Assembly (NCBI RefSeq): GCF_004331435.1
Contig: NZ_SJKA01000025.1
Span: 1-64,000, forward strand
Direction: 5' to 3'
DNA: 64,000 bases
Source of the DNA: Kribbella sindirgiensis
Lineage (GTDB): Bacteria > Actinomycetota > Actinomycetes > Propionibacteriales > Kribbellaceae
Shown: positions 17,556-26,370 of the stretch, one piece after another
How the letters are laid out: each line of letters begins with the position of its first letter
Numbering within the stretch: position 1 is the stretch's first letter
Notes under the pieces: generated by a model
The model's input: only the letters and a program-made list of their open reading frames with translations
The model's database searches: none
Told to the model about the DNA's origin: nothing
Program-made: the position numbers and the translations under genes

Positions 17556-18407
17556 TCAGCCGGTCGTCGATTGCGGAGCGATCCAGCTGGACAGCAGGCG
17601 CAGACTGTCGGCCGTCGGTGAACCCGGTTCCACTTGGTAGACGCACAGGGTCTGCTCGACGTCACCCGGTGCCTGGAACGACTCGTACGCGAAGTCGAGA
17701 TCGCCTGCGACCGGGTGGTGGTAGATCTTCGAGCCATGCGTCCGGCGCAGGACCTGGTGGTCGTTCCACCAGCCGGTGAACTCGGGGCATTTGAGTGTGA
17801 GCTCACCGACGAGGTCGGCGAGCTGACGGTCGTTCGGGTACCGGCCGGCTTCGAGACGAAGCATCGCGACGGTTTCGGCGGCGATCCGCTCCCAGTCGCC
17901 GACGCGCTCACGGGCCTCGGGATCGAGCAGGTAGTACCGCGCGAGGTTGCGGCGCGTCGCCGGCATCGCGTCGAAGTCCGTCAGCACCGCACGCGCGAGC
18001 CGGTTGGTCGCGAGCACATCGGTACGCCGGCCGAGGATGAACGCGGGTACGTGCTCGAGCGTCTGGAGCATCAGGTGGAGACCCGGCCGGACGCGCTGGG
18101 GTGCCGCCGGCGTACGACGTACCGGGGGCCGGCGCTGCAGGAGGTCGGTGAGGTGTTCGCGCTCGACCGCGTCGAGCTGGAGCGCGCGAGCGAGAGCGTC
18201 GAGGACCTCGGTGGACGGATTCCCAGCGCGCCCCTGCTCCAGCCGGGTGTAGTACTCCGTGCTGACGCCCGCCAACCGCGCGACCTCGTCGCGCCGCAGA
18301 CCAGGGACGCGCCGCCGGCGTCCGTCCGCGGGCAGGCCGGACCGGTCGGGTGCGATCGCGGCTCGCCGCGACCGCAGGAAGTCGGCGATCTCCGTACTGC
18401 GTTCCAT
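17556..18407 (-). CDS. XRE-type regulator with MmyB-like ligand domain
   Basis: A 283-residue regulator. The N-terminal helix-turn-helix (DFLRSRRAAIAPDRSGL, then RRVPGLRRDEVARLAGVSTE and YYTRLEQGR) is the MmyB-type XRE domain; the rest matches the MmyB-like PAS-type ligand-binding domain (VLATNRLARAVLTDFDAMPA, WERIAAETVAMLRLEAGRYP). These regulators very often sit divergent to a short-chain dehydrogenase, as here. Start at ATG 18407, the second in-frame start, because the domain begins right there. Confidence 0.9.
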   Translation of the reverse strand: MERSTEIADFLRSRRAAIAPDRSGLPADGRRRRVPGLRRDEVARLAGVSTEYYTRLEQGRAGNPSTEVLDALARALQLDAVEREHLTDLLQRRPPVRRTPAAPQRVRPGLHLMLQTLEHVPAFILGRRTDVLATNRLARAVLTDFDAMPATRRNLARYYLLDPEARERVGDWERIAAETVAMLRLEAGRYPNDRQLADLVGELTLKCPEFTGWWNDHQVLRRTHGSKIYHHPVAGDLDFAYESFQAPGDVEQTLCVYQVEPGSPTADSLRLLSSWIAPQSTTG

Positions 18408-18469
18408 GTCCCCAGTGTGATCGCACACCCGTGTTCGTCAGGTGCGGCTAGGTGGCCCTGCTGGTACCA

Positions 18470-18481
18470 GCCTTGCCGATG
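18470..18481. promoter_or_regulatory. 12-bp perfect palindrome between MmyB-type regulator and SDR
   Basis: GCTGGTACCAGC is self-complementary and lies in the 182-base divergent region between the regulator and the SDR. It is a candidate operator, but no second copy is visible. Confidence 0.35.
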
Positions 18482-18589
18482 CCTGCCTGGACAAGGCCTG
18501 CTCGAGCGCTCCGAACGCCTTTCCTGACTGGTGTCCTGGATCAGCGGACGGCGTTCGCCGGACGCGACATCTCGAAAGGTACTCATCAC

Positions 18590-19360
18590 ATGTCTGTTCA
18601 CAGTAAGCCCCTCGCGGGCCGGGTCGCGGTGATCACCGGCGCATCGAGCGGCATCGGCGAGAGCACGGCCGAGCACCTGGCCGGACTCGGCGCGACCGTC
18701 GTGGTGCTGGCCCGGCGCGCGGATCGCCTCCGCGAGCTCGTCGCCCGGATCGAGAAGGACGGTGGCCGCGCTCTTGCGCTGGCCGTCGACGTCACCGACG
18801 CAGCAGCGGTGCAGGCGGCGGCCGATCGGGTCGACGCCGAGCTGGGTGGTGCCGACCTGCTGTTCAACAACGCGGGCGTCATGCTCCCCGCACCCGTGGA
18901 GGAGCGCGCGACCGGGCAGTGGCAGCAGCAGATCGACCTCAACATCGGCGGCCTGATGAACGTCATCGGCTCTTTCACGCCGCAGCTGGTCACAGCCGCT
19001 GCCGAGCGTGGCGTGGCGGATCTGATCAACACGTCGTCGATCGCGGCGCAGAACATCTTCCCGAACTTCGCCGTCTACTCGGGCACCAAGGCGTACGTCA
19101 CCCACCTGTCCCGGCATCTGCGCGCCGAGCTCGGCCCGAAGAACGTCCGGGTGTCGGCTCTCGAACCGGGCATCGTCGGCACGGAGCTGCAGGGCCACGT
19201 GACCGATGAAGGCGCGCGGCAGTGGCTGGACGGCGCCAGGCAGACGATGGAGTGGCTGACCCCGGACGATGTCGCACAGGCGATCGGCTTCATCGCCACG
19301 CAGCCGCCCCGGGTCAACTTTCAGCAGGTCACGATCATGCCGACGGCTCAGACGAGCTGA
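18590..19360 (+). CDS. SDR-family oxidoreductase under the MmyB-type regulator
   Basis: A 256-residue classical SDR: TGASSGIGEST cofactor loop near residue 17, NNAG, Ser in NTSSIAAQ, and YSGTKAYV with the catalytic Tyr/Lys. It is an NAD(P)-dependent oxidoreductase of unknown substrate. GAAAGG lies about 10 bases before ATG 18590, so an in-frame start 46 codons upstream is rejected. It is convergent with the alpha/beta hydrolase and overlaps it by 13 bases. Confidence 0.9.
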   Translation: MSVHSKPLAGRVAVITGASSGIGESTAEHLAGLGATVVVLARRADRLRELVARIEKDGGRALALAVDVTDAAAVQAAADRVDAELGGADLLFNNAGVMLPAPVEERATGQWQQQIDLNIGGLMNVIGSFTPQLVTAAAERGVADLINTSSIAAQNIFPNFAVYSGTKAYVTHLSRHLRAELGPKNVRVSALEPGIVGTELQGHVTDEGARQWLDGARQTMEWLTPDDVAQAIGFIATQPPRVNFQQVTIMPTAQTS

Positions 19361-20130
19361 ACGCGCTGGAGCCATTCGGCCACCAAGGCGCCGAAGAGCG
19401 CGGGTTGTTCGAGTTGGAGGTTGTGGCCGGCGATGTCGAGGACGGCGTAGGTGGCGCGCGGGTAGTGGGGGAGCAGTTCGTACAGGTCCTCGTACCCGGT
19501 CACGGCGTCCTGCCGTCCGCACATGATGAGGGACGGTCCGTCGTACGGCGGGCCGCTCTCCGGGGCCGTCGTGAGCGCCCAGTTCTTCTGGATCCGATCC
19601 ATCGCGGCCGTGTCGGCGACGGCGAGACCGGGCGCGACATCCGAGCGGTACGCCGCCAGCGCGGCCGATGTCTGGACGACGGCGAGATCGGTGAAGTCCT
19701 CACCCTCTTCGAGCGATTCGAGCACGCCGGGCTCGGTCCGCAGTACGACGTGCTCGGGCAGCTTGCGGTCCTTGTGCCAGAGCTGGCCGGTCGGGCAGAT
19801 CATGGCGAGACCGCGGATCTGCGACGGCCGCTCCGCCACCAGCCCGCGGGCGAGGTATCCGCCGTACGACTCGCCGATCAGCAGGAACGGCTCGTCGCCG
19901 ATCTGCTCGTCGATGAACGCTCGCAGCGCCGCCATGATGCCGTCGGAGCTGTCGATGTCGCCGGCCGGGCTCTGACCCATCCCGGGCAGATCGGGGTAGA
20001 GGCGGCGGTAGCCGGGCAGCTGGCTGAAGACCGGTTCGAGACAGCCGGTCATCAGCCGGTGGTCCGGTGTCCAGCCGTGCAGTGCCAGAACGGGTACGCC
20101 GTCGCCGTGGGACACGAAGTGCAGTGCCAT
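19348..20130 (-). CDS. Alpha/beta hydrolase
   Basis: A 260-residue alpha/beta-fold hydrolase. LALHGWTPD supplies the oxyanion-hole HG; the nucleophile elbow is GESYGG (Ser about residue 86); a late Asp lies in GRQDAVTG and the catalytic His in DIAGHNLQLEQP. A lipase/esterase or haloperoxidase-like role is possible; substrate unknown. AAAGG lies 6 bases before ATG 20130, which fixes the start 16 codons inside the longest frame. Confidence 0.88.
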   Translation of the reverse strand: MALHFVSHGDGVPVLALHGWTPDHRLMTGCLEPVFSQLPGYRRLYPDLPGMGQSPAGDIDSSDGIMAALRAFIDEQIGDEPFLLIGESYGGYLARGLVAERPSQIRGLAMICPTGQLWHKDRKLPEHVVLRTEPGVLESLEEGEDFTDLAVVQTSAALAAYRSDVAPGLAVADTAAMDRIQKNWALTTAPESGPPYDGPSLIMCGRQDAVTGYEDLYELLPHYPRATYAVLDIAGHNLQLEQPALFGALVAEWLQRVQLV

Positions 20131-20194
20131 GAAATGCCTTTCGCCGAGCAGGGTTGGAGCGAAACCCAGTTGTAGCAAGACGTTCCGACAGTTT

Positions 20195-20200
20195 TAGAGT
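20195..20200 (+). promoter_or_regulatory. Putative leaderless -10 box (TAGAGT) for the M24 peptidase
   Basis: TAGAGT ends 6 bases before ATG 20207 and no Shine-Dalgarno sequence is present. Confidence 0.5.
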
Positions 20201-20206
20201 CTGGGC

Positions 20207-21331
20207 ATGGCCCGTCGCTCAGCACTCCCTCCCGTCCATGATGCCGCCGTCCTGCGCGCCCGCCTGGACCGCGCCCGCGAGGCCGCGGCCGGTACCGGCC
20301 TGGTGATCGCGCCCGGCTCGGACCTGCGCTATCTGATCGGTCAGCCGGGTGGCTCGTTCGAGCGCCTGACGGCTCTGGTGATCCCGGCCGACGGCGCCCC
20401 GGCGCTCGTCGTGCCGAAGCTCGAAGCGCCAGGTTTCGACGGGCTCGAGGAGCTCGGGGTCGAGGTCCTCACGTGGGTGGACGGGGTCGACCCGTACGCC
20501 CTCGCAGCGGAGCGGTTGGGTGGTGCCGAGCGCGTCGCGGTCAGCGACTTCACGCCGGCGCTGCACGTTTTCGGGATCCGGGACGCGCTGCCGAAGGCGG
20601 AGCAGGTGCTGGCCGGGCCGATCGTCCGTGAGTTGCGGATGCGGAAGGACGCGGCGGAGATCGCCGCGCTGCGGAAGGCGGGCGCGGCGATCGACCGCGT
20701 GCATGCCCGCGTCGGCGAGTGGCTGCGACCCGGCCGGACCGAGGCGGAGGTCGGTGCCGACATCGCGGCCGCGCTGGTCGAGGAAGGCCACACCGAAGCG
20801 GACTTCGTGATCGTCGGCAGCGGCCCGAACGGCGCGAGCCCGCACCACGCCCTGTCCGACCGGGTGATCGAGACAGGCGACGTCGTGGTCGTCGACATCG
20901 GCGGTCCGGTGGCCGAGGGCTACAACTCCGACTCGACCCGCACGTACGCCGTCGGCAACCCGCGGGACGCCGACATCGCCGCGACGTACGCCGTACTGCA
21001 AGAGGCTCAGCAGGCCGCGGTGGATGCCGTCCGGCCCGGGGCGACCGCGGAGTCGATCGACGCCGCCGCGCGGGACGTCATCACGGCAGCGGGCTTCGGT
21101 GACTACTTCATCCACCGCACCGGCCACGGAATCGGGCTGGACGTCCACGAGGAGCCGTACATCGTCGCGGGCAACGACCTGCGACTGGAGGAAGGGATGG
21201 CGTTCAGCATCGAGCCGGGCATCTACCAGGCCGGTCGGTGGGGTGCGCGCATCGAAGACATCGTTGTGGTGACCTCGGACGGCGTCGAGTCGATGAACAA
21301 CCAGCCGCATGACCTGGTGGTTCTGACCTAG
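20207..21331 (+). CDS. M24-family aminopeptidase (Xaa-Pro dipeptidase-like)
   Basis: A 374-residue pita-bread metallopeptidase with an N-terminal creatinase-like domain (about 1-145) and the M24 catalytic domain. The metal ligands are visible in order: Asp in VVDIGGPVAEGYNSD and SDSTRT, His in HRTGHGIGLDVHEEP, Glu in FSIEPGIY and Glu in ARIEDIV. It removes an N-terminal residue next to proline or splits Xaa-Pro dipeptides in the cytoplasm. Transcribed alone; convergent with the GlxA-type gene, overlapping 4 bases. Confidence 0.93.
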   Translation: MARRSALPPVHDAAVLRARLDRAREAAAGTGLVIAPGSDLRYLIGQPGGSFERLTALVIPADGAPALVVPKLEAPGFDGLEELGVEVLTWVDGVDPYALAAERLGGAERVAVSDFTPALHVFGIRDALPKAEQVLAGPIVRELRMRKDAAEIAALRKAGAAIDRVHARVGEWLRPGRTEAEVGADIAAALVEEGHTEADFVIVGSGPNGASPHHALSDRVIETGDVVVVDIGGPVAEGYNSDSTRTYAVGNPRDADIAATYAVLQEAQQAAVDAVRPGATAESIDAAARDVITAAGFGDYFIHRTGHGIGLDVHEEPYIVAGNDLRLEEGMAFSIEPGIYQAGRWGARIEDIVVVTSDGVESMNNQPHDLVVLT

Positions 21332-22308
21332 CCTGCCCGGAAGGTCTTGCGGTAGGCGAGTGGGGAGACGCCCAGCTCGGATCGTAGGTGGTGGCGCAGG
21401 GAGGCCGCCGTACCGAGGCCGGCCTCGTCAGCGACTCGGTCGACGGACAGGTCGGTGGTCTCGAGCAACTGGCACGCGTGGCGTACGCGCTGCTGCAGCA
21501 GCCACGTGCCGGGGGACTGGCCGGTCTCGGCCTTGAAGCGTCGGCTGAACGTGCGCACGCTCATCCGCGCGTGCTCCGCCATCGCCGCGAGGCTGATGTC
21601 GTCAGCGAGCCGTTCGAGCACCCAGGCCCGCGTCGGCGACGTACCTTCACTGCCTTCCTCGGGTACGGCGCGCTCGATGTACTGCGACTGCCCGCCGTCG
21701 CGCCACGGCGGTACGACGCAGTGCCGGGCGGCCCGGTTGGCGACCTCGCTGCCGAAGTCGCGGCGGATCAGGTGCAGACAGAGGTCGACGCCCGCGGCCA
21801 GGCCGGCGGAGGTGAGTACGTCGCCGTCGTCGATGAACAGCTTGTCCTCGTCGAGCTTGACCTGCGGATACACGCTGCGGAACAGCTCCGCCCGCCTCCA
21901 GTGCGTCGTCGCGGGCCGCCCGTCCAGGTAGCCGGCGGCGCCGAGGACGAACGCGCCGGTGCAGATCGAGGCGATGCGCGTACCCGGCCGGATCGTGGCG
22001 AGCGCGGCGGCGAGATCGTCGGGCAGCGTGCCGTCGTACCGCGGCTGGGGGATGTAGGTGCCCGGGACGATCACCGTGTCCGCTTCGGCGAGCGCCTCGG
22101 GGCCGTAATCGGGGACGAGGTTGAAGCCGGCGCCCGCCCGCACCGGTCCGCCGAGGCCGCAGATGCGGACGTCGTACAACTTGGTGCCGTCGGCCTTGGT
22201 GGCGGCGCCGAGGACGGTCGGCGGGATGGTCAGGTCGAATCCGACGACCGGCTCGAGCGCGAGCACGGCGACGATGTGCGGACCGACGGCGGCCAGATGA
22301 CGACGCAT
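21328..22308 (-). CDS. GlxA-type transcriptional regulator (DJ-1/PfpI plus AraC HTH)
   Basis: A 326-residue two-domain regulator: an N-terminal DJ-1/PfpI-like domain (IASICTGAFVLGAAGYLDGR holds the nucleophile-elbow Cys) and a C-terminal double HTH of AraC type (MAEHARMSVRTFSRRFKAET, then VADEAGLGTAASLRHHLRSE). Such proteins control metabolism or transport genes next to them. The start is uncertain: ATG 22308 has CAAGAT 6 bases upstream; ATG 22314 and ATG 22326 are in frame. It is divergent from an MFS transporter, the likely target. Confidence 0.88.
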   Translation of the reverse strand: MRRHLAAVGPHIVAVLALEPVVGFDLTIPPTVLGAATKADGTKLYDVRICGLGGPVRAGAGFNLVPDYGPEALAEADTVIVPGTYIPQPRYDGTLPDDLAAALATIRPGTRIASICTGAFVLGAAGYLDGRPATTHWRRAELFRSVYPQVKLDEDKLFIDDGDVLTSAGLAAGVDLCLHLIRRDFGSEVANRAARHCVVPPWRDGGQSQYIERAVPEEGSEGTSPTRAWVLERLADDISLAAMAEHARMSVRTFSRRFKAETGQSPGTWLLQQRVRHACQLLETTDLSVDRVADEAGLGTAASLRHHLRSELGVSPLAYRKTFRAG

Positions 22309-22351
22309 GGCCATATCTTGACACATGTTGTCTGTCTGGCCACTAGTTCGA

Positions 22352-22368
22352 TGACGGTCGAACCGTCA
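22352..22368. promoter_or_regulatory. Inverted repeat between GlxA-type regulator and MFS gene
   Basis: TGACGGT (22352-22358) and ACCGTCA (22362-22368) are exact reverse complements with a 3-base spacer. They lie 10 bases before the MFS start codon and form a candidate operator. Confidence 0.45.
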
Positions 22369-22378
22369 CTCTGGTCCG

Positions 22379-23653
22379 GTGACGCAGATTCTGGAGACGA
22401 AGAAGGCCCCGCGGGTGCATCTTGCCTGGGCGGTCGCCGTGGTCGGGTTCGTGACGCTGATCGGTGCGGCCGGGTTCCGGTCGGTGCCGAGTGTGCTGCT
22501 CGATCCGCTGCACGAGGAGTTCGGGTGGTCGCACGCGACGATCTCGGCGGCGGTGTCGATCAACCTGCTGCTGTTCGGCGGGATCTCGCCGTTCGCGGCA
22601 GCCCTGATGGACCGGCTCGGGCTGCGCAAGGTGGTCAGCGGCGCACTGGTACTGATCGCGCTGGGCAGCGGCCTGACCGTCTTCATGACCGCGTCCTGGC
22701 AACTGCTGCTCTGCTGGGGTCTCCTGGTCGGCGTCGGCACCGGGTCGATGTCCATGACCTTCGTGGCGACGATCACCGGGCGCTGGTTCGTCCACCGCCG
22801 CGGTCTGGTGACCGGGATCCTCACAGCGGCCGGTGCGACCGGACAGCTGATCTTCCTGCCGCTGATCGCGTCGCTGGCGTCGAACTACGGCTGGCGGGTG
22901 CCTGCTCTCGTAGCAGCCGGTGCAGCGCTGGCCGTCGTACCGCTGGTGCTGTTCTTCCTACGGGACTACCCGAGTGACGTCGGCTTGCGTGCGTACGGCG
23001 CTCCGGAGGGCAGTACTGCGGGGCAGCGGGTTGAGACGACCGGTAGTAGTGCCATGCGAGCGCTGAACGCCCTGCGGATGGCGGCGCGGCGGCCGGCGTT
23101 CTGGATGCTGGCGGGTGGTTTCGCGATCTGTGGCGCGTCGACGAACGGTCTGATCGGGACGCACTTCGTGACGGCGGCGCACGACCACGGTATGCCGGTC
23201 ACGACTGCCGCGTCGCTCCTCGCGCTGGTGGGTGTGTTCGATGTGGGCGGGACGATCCTGTCCGGGTACCTGACCGACCGGTGGGACCCGCGGTACCTGC
23301 TGATCGCCTACTACTCGCTGCGCGGCCTGTCCCTGCTGGTCCTGCCGTCGCTGCTCGGACCGACAGCTGCGCCGAGCACCTGGGTGTTCATCATCTTCTA
23401 CGGACTGGACTGGGTGGCGACCGTGCCGCCGACGGTGGCGCTGTGCCGCGAGTGGTTCGGTGAGGACGGGCCGATCGTGTTCGGCTGGGTGTTCGCGTCG
23501 CACCAGGTCGGTGCCGCGCTGGCCGCGACGGGTGCCGGTGCGATCCGGGACGCGCAGGGCAGCTACAACCTGGCGTGGTACCTGGCCGGCGGGCTCTGCG
23601 CGGCGGCCGCCTTGATGTCCGCGAGCATCGGACGCCGCCTCGTCACCACCTGA
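22379..23653 (+). CDS. MFS transporter (12 TM, oxalate/formate antiporter-like)
   Basis: A 424-residue major facilitator protein with about 12 hydrophobic segments. The first loop carries the MFS signature in PFAAALMDRLGLRKVVSGAL; a second half begins near residue 225 (RRPAFWMLAGGFAICGAS). The monocarboxylate/OFA-type subgroup is my best guess (EFGWSHATISAAVSINLLLF). The start is GTG 22379; no good ribosome binding site is visible. The GlxA-type gene is divergent, and soxR begins 46 bases downstream behind its own operator. Confidence 0.88.
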   Translation: MTQILETKKAPRVHLAWAVAVVGFVTLIGAAGFRSVPSVLLDPLHEEFGWSHATISAAVSINLLLFGGISPFAAALMDRLGLRKVVSGALVLIALGSGLTVFMTASWQLLLCWGLLVGVGTGSMSMTFVATITGRWFVHRRGLVTGILTAAGATGQLIFLPLIASLASNYGWRVPALVAAGAALAVVPLVLFFLRDYPSDVGLRAYGAPEGSTAGQRVETTGSSAMRALNALRMAARRPAFWMLAGGFAICGASTNGLIGTHFVTAAHDHGMPVTTAASLLALVGVFDVGGTILSGYLTDRWDPRYLLIAYYSLRGLSLLVLPSLLGPTAAPSTWVFIIFYGLDWVATVPPTVALCREWFGEDGPIVFGWVFASHQVGAALAATGAGAIRDAQGSYNLAWYLAGGLCAAAALMSASIGRRLVTT

Positions 23654-23666
23654 CTCCGTCCGCTAG

Positions 23667-23684
23667 CCTCGACATAAGTTGAGG
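23667..23684. promoter_or_regulatory. SoxR-type operator (sox box) upstream of soxR
   Basis: CCTCGACATAAGTTGAGG is an 18-bp imperfect palindrome that keeps the CCTC...TTGAGG ends and spacing of the E. coli soxS box (CCTCAAGTTAACTTGAGG). It ends 15 bases before the soxR start and overlaps a TAGCCT hexamer (23664-23669), so binding probably gives autoregulation. Confidence 0.75.
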
Positions 23685-23699
23685 TTGGAGGGATGAGCG

Positions 23700-24179
23700 A
23701 TGGACATCGAGCCGGGTGAGTTGACGGTCGGGCAGCTGTCGCAGCGCAGTGGCGTGGCGATCTCGGCTCTGCACTTCTACGAGCGGCAGGGGCTGATCCT
23801 CAGTCGCCGTACGTCGGGGAACCAGCGGCGCTACAAGCGGGACACGTTGCGGCGGGTCGCGTTGATCAGGATCGCCCAGCGGGTCGGCGTACCGCTGGCG
23901 GAGGTGGCCGCGATCCTCAAGCTGCTGCCGGAGAACCGCACGCCGACGCGCGCCGACTGGGAGCGCATCTCGGAGTGCTGGCAGGCCGAACTGGACCGTC
24001 GCATCGTGCACCTCGAACAGCTCCGCGACGACTTCAAGGACTGCGTCGGCTGCGGCTGCCTCTCGCTCGACCGCTGTGCCCTGGCCAATCCGTACGACGC
24101 CCTTGCCGCACAAGGGCCCGGCCCGCGCCGTCTGATGAGTACCGAAGGCGAACCCTGCCACCCGGGCAAGTGCGCCTGA
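23700..24179 (+). CDS. soxR: Redox-sensing MerR-family regulator SoxR
   Basis: A 159-residue SoxR. The MerR winged helix occupies residues 8-75 (VGQLSQRSGVAISALHFYER), a dimerisation helix follows, and the [2Fe-2S] ligands are C115, C118, C120 and C126 in the canonical C-x2-C-x-C-x5-C spacing. Oxidation by redox-cycling compounds switches it to an activator. In actinobacteria SoxR usually controls exporters and reductases tied to redox-active metabolites rather than soxS. GGAGGG lies 7 bases before ATG 23700. A matching box lies 28 kb away in front of an ABC exporter. Confidence 0.95.
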   Translation: MDIEPGELTVGQLSQRSGVAISALHFYERQGLILSRRTSGNQRRYKRDTLRRVALIRIAQRVGVPLAEVAAILKLLPENRTPTRADWERISECWQAELDRRIVHLEQLRDDFKDCVGCGCLSLDRCALANPYDALAAQGPGPRRLMSTEGEPCHPGKCA

Positions 24180-24230
24180 CGTTATCCACAAGGCCAGGGC
24201 CGGACCGAGCGGACTGGGGGTGGCGGCGTC

Positions 24231-24236
24231 TAGGGT
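24231..24236 (+). promoter_or_regulatory. Putative leaderless -10 box (TAGGGT) for the RecQ-like helicase
   Basis: TAGGGT ends 7 bases before ATG 24244; no ribosome binding site lies between. Confidence 0.5.
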
Positions 24237-24243
24237 CTTCGGT

Positions 24244-26370
24244 ATGGCTGAGACCGAGGCGATGCTGACGCTGACCGACGACCGGGCGAAGGTCGCGGGT
24301 GACCTGATCCGGGCGATCGCGGGTGACGAGGCGCGGCTGCGGACGGATCAGGAGACCGCGGTTGCCGCGTTGTGCGAGGCGGCGGCGCGGGTGCTCGTGG
24401 TGCAGGCGACCGGCTGGGGGAAGTCCGCGGTCTACTGGGCCGCGACGGCGATCCGGCGCGCCGAGGGTTTCGGGCCGACGCTCGTGGTCTCACCGCTGCT
24501 CTCGTTGATGCGTGACCAGGTCGCGGCGGCGAGTCGCGCAGGGCTGCGCGCCGCGACGCTGAATTCGAACAACATCGACGAGTGGTCGAGTATCGAGCAC
24601 GACCTGCGCTCCGGTGCGGTGGACGTGCTGCTGGTGTCGCCGGAGCGGCTGGCGAACCCGGGCTTCGGGCGGCGGGTGCTGGACAGTCTGGCCGGGGAGA
24701 TCGGGCTGCTGGTGATCGACGAAGCGCACGCCGTGTCGGACTGGGGTCACGACTTCCGCCCGGACTACCGCCGGGTGTCCGAAGTGCTGCAGCAGTTGAA
24801 CCCGAAGACGCCGGTGCTCGCGACGACAGCGACCGCCAACTCGCGTGTGACCGAGGACGTCGCGAAGCAGCTCGGTGCATCGACACTGGTGCTGCGTGGT
24901 CCGCTGGCGCGATCGAGTCTGCAGCTCGCGGTGGTGGACGCGCTGTCGCCGCTGGATCGGTTCGCGTGGGTCGTCGACGTGCTGCCGACGCTGCCCGGAT
25001 CGGGGATCGTGTACGCGTTGACGGTGGCCGACGCGCAGCGCCTGGCCGCGGTGGTCCAGGAGGTCCACGGGGGAGACGTACCGGTAGCGGCGTACACAGG
25101 TCAGCTGGAGGCGGGGGAGCGGGAGCGGCTCGAGGACGCCCTGCGCGCGAACCAGTTGAAGGCGCTGATCGCGACGTCCGCGCTGGGCATGGGGTACGAC
25201 AAACCTGACCTCGGGTTCGTCGTGCATGTCGGGTCGCCGCCCTCGCCCGTCTCGTACTACCAGCAGGTCGGTCGTGCCGGCCGCGGCATCGACCACGCGG
25301 TGGTGGCGTTGCTGCCGTCCGACGCGGATGCGGGCGTGTGGGACTACTTCGCGACCGCGACGATCCCGGTGCCCGAGAACGTGCAGCGCTTGCTCCGGGC
25401 GCTGGAGGGCTACGGGCCCGATCAGCCCGCGACGGTGCCGGGGCTGGAGGCCGAGACCGGACTGCGCCGGACCAGGGTCGAGCTGATGCTGAAGCAACTC
25501 GCGGTGGACGGCGCCGTCGAACGGGTCGAGCGCGGGTGGATCCGGACCGGCGCGGAGTGGACCTTCGACGCGGCCCACTACGACGGCATCGTGTCCGTCC
25601 GTCGGCGCGAGGCCGACATCATGCGCGCGTACACCCGCGGCGATCGTTGTCTGATGCAACTTCTCCAGGAGTCGCTGGACGATCCGTCGGCGGAGCCGTG
25701 TCGCCGCTGCTCGGTGTGCCTGGGTGCGTTGCCGGAGCCGTTGGTGGAGCGGCCCGACCCGGAGACGGTCGCGACGATCACCCGATCGCTACGCGGCGAG
25801 GTGCACGTCCTGGAGACCCGGAAGATGTGGCCGGGCGGCGCGTTCGGTGCCCGCGGGAAGATCCCGCCCGCGCTCTCCGCCGAGCCGGGCCGCATCATCG
25901 TGTACGCCGACGCGCCCGAGTGGCGTGAGGTGTTGCAGGGCGCGTTCAGCAGCTCGCCCGCGCCTGATGCGGTCGAGGCGTTGCAGGCCGGCGCTGTCGC
26001 GGCGCTGTCCCGTTGGCGTGGTTCATGGTCGGCGCGGCCGGATGTCGTCGTACCGCTTGCTGCCGGGGGATATCGGGAGCTCACGTCCGCGGTGGCCGAT
26101 CACGTGGCCGGGGTCGGCCGGTTGGAGCGCGCGGAGTTGACCGTCGATCGGACCGGTTACACCGACGACCTGTCGTCGGCCGAGGAGGCGAAGGTCTGGC
26201 GCGACGGCCTCGAGGTGGACGACCTGACAGCTCAGGCCGTCACGGCACGCACCGTCCTGCTGCTCGTCGACTCCACGTCATCCCAATGGCCGGTCACCGT
26301 GGCGGCCGCCAAGCTTCGCGAAGCAGGCGCCGCCGCAGTCCTGCCACTGGTGATCCACAAGCGACCCTAG
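24244..26370 (+). CDS. RecQ-like ATP-dependent DNA helicase
   Basis: A 708-residue superfamily 2 helicase. Walker A is ATGWGKS (55-61), motif II is DEAH (159-162) within the RecQ aromatic loop version DEAHAVSDWGHDFRPDYR, motif III is ATTATAN, and motif VI is YQQVGRAGRG. The RecQ zinc site follows (CLMQLL, then CRRCSVC). No HRDC domain is evident; the last 140 residues instead read like a PRTase-type fold (VVPLAAGGYRELTSAVADHV, TVLLLVDSTSSQWPV, AAAVLPLVI). It should unwind DNA in repair or recombination. Convergent with the sulfatase, overlapping 4 bases. Confidence 0.88.
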   Translation: MAETEAMLTLTDDRAKVAGDLIRAIAGDEARLRTDQETAVAALCEAAARVLVVQATGWGKSAVYWAATAIRRAEGFGPTLVVSPLLSLMRDQVAAASRAGLRAATLNSNNIDEWSSIEHDLRSGAVDVLLVSPERLANPGFGRRVLDSLAGEIGLLVIDEAHAVSDWGHDFRPDYRRVSEVLQQLNPKTPVLATTATANSRVTEDVAKQLGASTLVLRGPLARSSLQLAVVDALSPLDRFAWVVDVLPTLPGSGIVYALTVADAQRLAAVVQEVHGGDVPVAAYTGQLEAGERERLEDALRANQLKALIATSALGMGYDKPDLGFVVHVGSPPSPVSYYQQVGRAGRGIDHAVVALLPSDADAGVWDYFATATIPVPENVQRLLRALEGYGPDQPATVPGLEAETGLRRTRVELMLKQLAVDGAVERVERGWIRTGAEWTFDAAHYDGIVSVRRREADIMRAYTRGDRCLMQLLQESLDDPSAEPCRRCSVCLGALPEPLVERPDPETVATITRSLRGEVHVLETRKMWPGGAFGARGKIPPALSAEPGRIIVYADAPEWREVLQGAFSSSPAPDAVEALQAGAVAALSRWRGSWSARPDVVVPLAAGGYRELTSAVADHVAGVGRLERAELTVDRTGYTDDLSSAEEAKVWRDGLEVDDLTAQAVTARTVLLLVDSTSSQWPVTVAAAKLREAGAAAVLPLVIHKRP

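Noticed and set aside
18452..18589. Longer N-terminus for the SDR at 18590
   Set aside because: The extra 46 residues lie before a GAAAGG ribosome binding site and show no SDR similarity, so ATG 18590 is preferred.
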